Origin: Bacillus sp. AFS015802
Lineage (GTDB): Bacteria; Bacillota; Bacilli; Bacillales; Bacillaceae_B
Reading direction: 5' to 3'
DNA: 64,000 bases
Assembly: GCF_002561455.1 (NCBI RefSeq)
Contig: NZ_NTUP01000066.1
Location: 106,800 to 170,799, forward strand
Positions within the stretch are counted from its first letter, which is position 1, and the number at the start of each line of letters is the position of its first letter. A program made the translations under genes and the position numbers. The notes beneath the pieces were generated by a model. The model was not told the origin of the DNA. It saw nothing but the letters and a program-made list of their open reading frames with translations, and made no database searches. Positions 61,085-64,000 of this stretch are shown here, in pieces.

Positions 61085-61534
61085 ATGAGCTGGAAAATAA
61101 AGAGCTTTAATGAACTATCAACCCGCGAGCTATACGAAATACTACAAGTAAGGACCCAGGTCTTCGTAGTGGAACAGGAATGTCCCTACCTGGAAGTGGA
61201 TGGGAAGGATCTGCATTCTTATCATCTTTATAAAGAAGAAAACGGTGAGGTGGTGGCCTATGCCAGGCTCTTACCTGCCGGTGTATCCTATAACGAACCG
61301 TCCATGGGGAGAGTCCTCGTGAAGGAAGCCTATCGAGGGAAAGGGTTCGCAAGTGAGTTAATGAAAAGAGGGCTTGATTTCATCCATGATGAGTGGGGGG
61401 ATCAACCTGTGAAGATACAGGCCCAGGAATACTTGAGGGAGTTCTACGGGTCATTCGGATTCAGGGCGATAACGGAGACCTATCTGGATGATGGGATTCC
61501 TCATATTGATATGATTTTGGCTAAAGACAAGTGA
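61085..61534 (+). CDS. GNAT N-acetyltransferase, ElaA family
   Basis: ATG 61085, preceded by AGAGGTG, is preferred over GTG 61073; 149 residues starting MSWKIKSFNELSTRELYEIL. The ElaA marks LRTQVFVVEQECPYLEVDGKD (as QVRTQVFVVEQECPYLEVDG), AYARLLPAG, and acetyl-CoA loop VLVKEAYRGKGFASELM are present. Function is unknown in detail; it acetylates a small amine. Confidence 0.88.
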   Translation: MSWKIKSFNELSTRELYEILQVRTQVFVVEQECPYLEVDGKDLHSYHLYKEENGEVVAYARLLPAGVSYNEPSMGRVLVKEAYRGKGFASELMKRGLDFIHDEWGDQPVKIQAQEYLREFYGSFGFRAITETYLDDGIPHIDMILAKDK

Positions 61535-61563
61535 ATTAGAAGAGGGGATTCCTTCAAAAAAAG

Positions 61564-61599
61564 AAACACAGCATTCAGTAAAGAATCGCTGTGTTTTTT
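61564..61599. terminator. terminator between elaA-like and rsbR-like genes
   Basis: AAACACAGC (61564-61572) pairs with GCTGTGTTT (61588-61596), then TTTTTG. Confidence 0.8.
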
Positions 61600-61677
61600 G
61601 TAGTTATTTTATATGACCCGGATCTGTATCGGGCCTCTTTTCAGCAGGGAAACGGGAAAGAGCCAGGGGACCCTGGC

Positions 61678-62496
61678 TTACATAAATTCCTTCAACGCCA
61701 CATGAAGATTCGATGTCACGCTGATATGGGAAGAATCGATTCCAAGATGCGTCATCGTCTGGGCTATTTCGGGTCTTATTCCAGATAAAATGGTTTCGAT
61801 TCCAATCAGGGATAAGGCATCCACTACCTTGAAGATGCGGTCTGCCACCATCGTATCAATGATGGGGACACCGGATAGATCGATCACCAAGTGTTCCAGG
61901 GATAATTCATTCCCTTTTGAGAGTGCTTTATCCATCAGTTCTTGGGCTCGTTCGGTGTCAATGTCACCTATTAGAGGGAGAACACCGACCTGGTTGGTTA
62001 TTTTGATCACCGGGATGGATAATTCCAAGGCTGTGGCTTCTGCCGCATTGATCCGTGTCGTAAATCTTCTTGTATACGACATGCTCAGCCAATGGACGGC
62101 CCTATCGACCACTGCATCAAAGTTAGAGATCAAGTCATAGAATTGATCAAATGTCAGGTTGTAAGCGGCCGCTTCGTCTTTAATGATGGTTCCGATTAAA
62201 TTCCGGTAATCTCTCACTTCGTCGAGCGCAACTTCCAATGGAAGATTGTAATTGACGAGTGTATCCAAGGCTTCCGACCCCCACTCCTGTAACTTCTGGA
62301 AGGCCGTATCCAGGTCACTTTCAATCGATTTGGCATAAATGTCGATGATATCCTCTCGCCAACTATGAAGCTTCGATTCTATGTTGCTATATGAATTTGA
62401 TCTTAAATTGTCTTTTTGCTCGATCAGCTCTTGCTTTTGACTCAATACTTTATCACAGATTGCTTTCATATATGTTCGTTTATCTTGATCAATCAT
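61678..62496 (-). CDS. RsbR-family stressosome protein with STAS domain
   Basis: AAAGGAG before ATG 62496 sets the start (the frame opens at TTG 62529); 272 residues starting MIDQDKRTYMKAICDKVLSQ. An N-terminal globin-like RsbR domain of helices (residues about 10-140) leads to a STAS domain (about 155-272) with IDLSGVPIIDTMVADRIF and GIRPEIAQTMTHLGID, the regions bearing the two phosphorylatable threonines. Such proteins form the stressosome and release RsbT to activate sigma-B or another output. Confidence 0.88.
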   Translation of the reverse strand: MIDQDKRTYMKAICDKVLSQKQELIEQKDNLRSNSYSNIESKLHSWREDIIDIYAKSIESDLDTAFQKLQEWGSEALDTLVNYNLPLEVALDEVRDYRNLIGTIIKDEAAAYNLTFDQFYDLISNFDAVVDRAVHWLSMSYTRRFTTRINAAEATALELSIPVIKITNQVGVLPLIGDIDTERAQELMDKALSKGNELSLEHLVIDLSGVPIIDTMVADRIFKVVDALSLIGIETILSGIRPEIAQTMTHLGIDSSHISVTSNLHVALKEFM

Positions 62497-62578
62497 GCTC
62501 AGAGTCGCTCCTTTTACCGTCATTTCCAACTATATTTTAACATAAACAAGAAAGCAGGGACGATTGAGGGAATCCAGG

Positions 62579-62598
62579 GGGACAGGTCCCTTGGCTCG
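62579..62598 (+). repeat. intergenic repeat, copy 1
   Basis: GGGACAGGTCCCTTGGCTCG, identical to 63806-63825. A related sequence (GGGACTGGTCCGTTGGCTC) is at 34918-34935 after the DnaB gene. The GGGACaGGTCCC core is an imperfect palindrome. Confidence 0.7.
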
Positions 62599-62807
62599 GG
62601 GGTAAACGGTGAAATGCGAGAGATTGCGGTGTTTGTGGGGGAGAGGGGAAGGGAATGGGGAAGTAAAGTGGCGATTTTGCCACTTTTCCTCGTCGGCTAA
62701 AGAGGTAGAACGAGGTCCGTCCCTCTTTTGGAGGACGTATATATAGACGCATGTAGTGGTGAAGATAGAAGAATGGTAAGCAGGATAATAGAAGGAGGAT
62801 TCTATGT

Positions 62808-63794
62808 ATGAAAGCAGCGTGGTTTAGTCAATTTGGTCAAGCATCAGAGGTTCTTGAGGTAGGGGAGTTTGATACGCCTGTCCCTTCTCATGGGGAAGTT
62901 CTGATCCGGATGCATACGTCGGGTGTCAATCCATCTGACACGAAGAAACGTCTTGGGTCTTTCCAGGATTTACTGGATAACGGTCCCGTCATCCCGAATA
63001 GTGACGGGGCAGGAATCATTGAAGCGGTAGGGGAGGGTGTCCCTCATTCCCGTATCGGGGAACGGGTCTGGGTGTATCAGGCCCAGTATGGACGTCTTCA
63101 CGGTACGGCCGCAGAGTATGTATCCATTGAAAGTAAACGGGCCGTTCCTCTTCCTGAAAACACAAGCTTTGTGGAAGGGGCTTGCCTGGGGATTCCGGCC
63201 ATGACCGCGCATCGCAGTGTGTTCTCGGATGGTCCTGTAGAGGGGCAGTGGCTGTTGATCACAGGGGGTGCCGGCCGGGTCGGTCACTATGCGATTCAAT
63301 GGGCTAAGCAGGCAGGGGCAAAAGTGATTTCGACCGCGAGCAACGAGACAGCCCGTCGGCACTGTTTGGAAGCAGGAGCTGATTATGTCGTGGACCATCG
63401 AAGCGATGGAATGGTCGATGAGGTGCTCAAGTTTACAGGCGGAGTCAAGATGGATCGGGTGATCGATGTTGAATTTGGGGCGAATTTACCCAGGGTACTG
63501 GAGCTGATCCGCATCGGTGGAGTGATCGCGACGTACTCCTCAACGGTTGTTCCTGAACCGACATTGCCTTTCAGAGACATGATGTTTATGGACTTGACGC
63601 TGCGCATGATCATCGTGTATGCCATGCCGGAACGTGCGAAGCAGGATGCGATTGAGGATATTACGGAGGCACTTCGGAATAATCGGCTGCAGCACCGGAT
63701 TGCGGAGACGTATGGGCTGGATGACATTGCGGAGGCGAATCAGAAGATAGAAGATGGAGATTTTTATGGTTGTGTGGTGGTGGAAGTGGAGTGA
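62808..63794 (+). CDS. NADPH:quinone oxidoreductase (zinc-independent MDR family)
   Basis: 328 residues of the medium-chain dehydrogenase/reductase family. N-terminal SGVNPSDTKKR and VIPNSDGAGIIEAVG lack the zinc ligands of alcohol dehydrogenases, and the Rossmann motif LLITGGAGRVGHYAIQWAK binds NAD(P)H. AAGGAGGATTCTATGT precedes the ATG. This is the usual layout of quinone reductases; the true substrate is open. Confidence 0.9.
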   Translation: MKAAWFSQFGQASEVLEVGEFDTPVPSHGEVLIRMHTSGVNPSDTKKRLGSFQDLLDNGPVIPNSDGAGIIEAVGEGVPHSRIGERVWVYQAQYGRLHGTAAEYVSIESKRAVPLPENTSFVEGACLGIPAMTAHRSVFSDGPVEGQWLLITGGAGRVGHYAIQWAKQAGAKVISTASNETARRHCLEAGADYVVDHRSDGMVDEVLKFTGGVKMDRVIDVEFGANLPRVLELIRIGGVIATYSSTVVPEPTLPFRDMMFMDLTLRMIIVYAMPERAKQDAIEDITEALRNNRLQHRIAETYGLDDIAEANQKIEDGDFYGCVVVEVE

Positions 63795-63805
63795 TATGTG
63801 CCATA

Positions 63806-63825
63806 GGGACAGGTCCCTTGGCTCG
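63806..63825 (+). repeat. intergenic repeat, copy 2
   Basis: Identical 20 bases to 62579-62598. The remaining 175 bp to the window end hold no gene I can support. Confidence 0.7.
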
Positions 63826-64000
63826 TGGTAGTAGGGGACGGGTTTGCTATGAAGCCCAAGGGCCTCGCCGTGCTCCCCTTGACTTTCCATGAAAATTTTA
63901 TTATCGTTATAAAAAACCAAATACCATTTTCACATTCGTATAACTCCAATAATATGGTTTGGAGGTCTCTACCAGGAACCAAAAAATCCTGATTACGAAG

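Noticed and set aside
63764..63982. Minus-strand ORF at the end of the window
   Set aside because: It crosses the 20-bp intergenic repeat and overlaps the quinone reductase gene; no domain or start signal supports it.
1..64000. CRISPR arrays, rRNA, tRNA genes, complete insertion sequences or integrases
   Set aside because: None was seen; no regularly spaced repeats, cloverleaf sequences or transposase motifs were found by eye.

Overview
The window looks like a chromosomal segment of a pigmented, marine-type Bacillaceae bacterium (Bacillus/Rossellomorea-like; genus is inference). Evidence is the strong AGGAGG ribosome binding sites with frequent TTG/GTG starts, an RsbR-type stressosome protein, RNPP-type HTH-TPR regulators, a YcxB-like protein and a C30 carotenoid (staphyloxanthin-type) gene set. 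Base composition changes along the window: about 1.7-30 kb and 35.5-50 kb are AT-rich accessory DNA, 32.4-35.3 kb is strikingly G-rich on the + strand, and 51-64 kb is ordinary, more GC-rich chromosome.

0-31 kb is a defence island. It opens with a NERD protein, an EVE-HNH modified-DNA endonuclease, two small Xre regulators and a MazG-like pyrophosphohydrolase. The core is a complete DNA phosphorothioation system: dndB-dndC-dndD-dndE plus a dndA-type cysteine desulfurase on the - strand, and dptF-dptG-dptH restriction genes divergently on the + strand. The shared promoter region carries a good -35/-10 and a TACG-N10-CGTA palindrome of the type reported for DndB. Behind it lies a second, unusual set: a RelA/SpoT-domain protein with a DGQHR (DndB-like) protein on one strand, and a second dndE-dndD pair with a small protein on the other. 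The two operons converge, and each carries the same 16-bp element upstream in the same orientation, so they probably form one module. Next come a zinc-ribbon protein, a sulfur-binding-domain HNH endonuclease split by what looks like one lost base in a CCAAA repeat, a PLD-helicase-DUF3427 protein, an EcsC-like protein with an 11-G tract, and an orphan barstar.

32.4-35.3 kb holds a phage/plasmid-like replication module (winged-helix replication protein, helicase-loader-like protein, DnaB helicase, one small unknown).

35.5-47.5 kb is a lasso-peptide locus embedded in what appears to be peptide quorum sensing. It contains two RNPP-type HTH-TPR regulators, a 46-residue signal-peptide-bearing pro-pheromone candidate divergent from one of them, lasso B1-B2-C genes, a 42-residue precursor that is too short for ordinary ORF callers, and a lasso ABC exporter. 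Two DppB/DppC-like permease pairs without ATPases or binding proteins flank the cluster. The precursor gene lies between perfect 15-bp inverted repeats.

47.5-64 kb: a methyltransferase and a frameshifted aminoglycoside-phosphotransferase-like gene, an alpha/beta hydrolase, remnants of a GNAT gene and of a ycxB-like gene, an esterase, the carotenoid genes (crtP-type, crtO, crtN, crtQ; no crtM), then housekeeping-type genes: nitronate monooxygenase, methyltransferase, GmhB-like HAD phosphatase, ElaA-type acetyltransferase, RsbR-like STAS protein and a quinone oxidoreductase.
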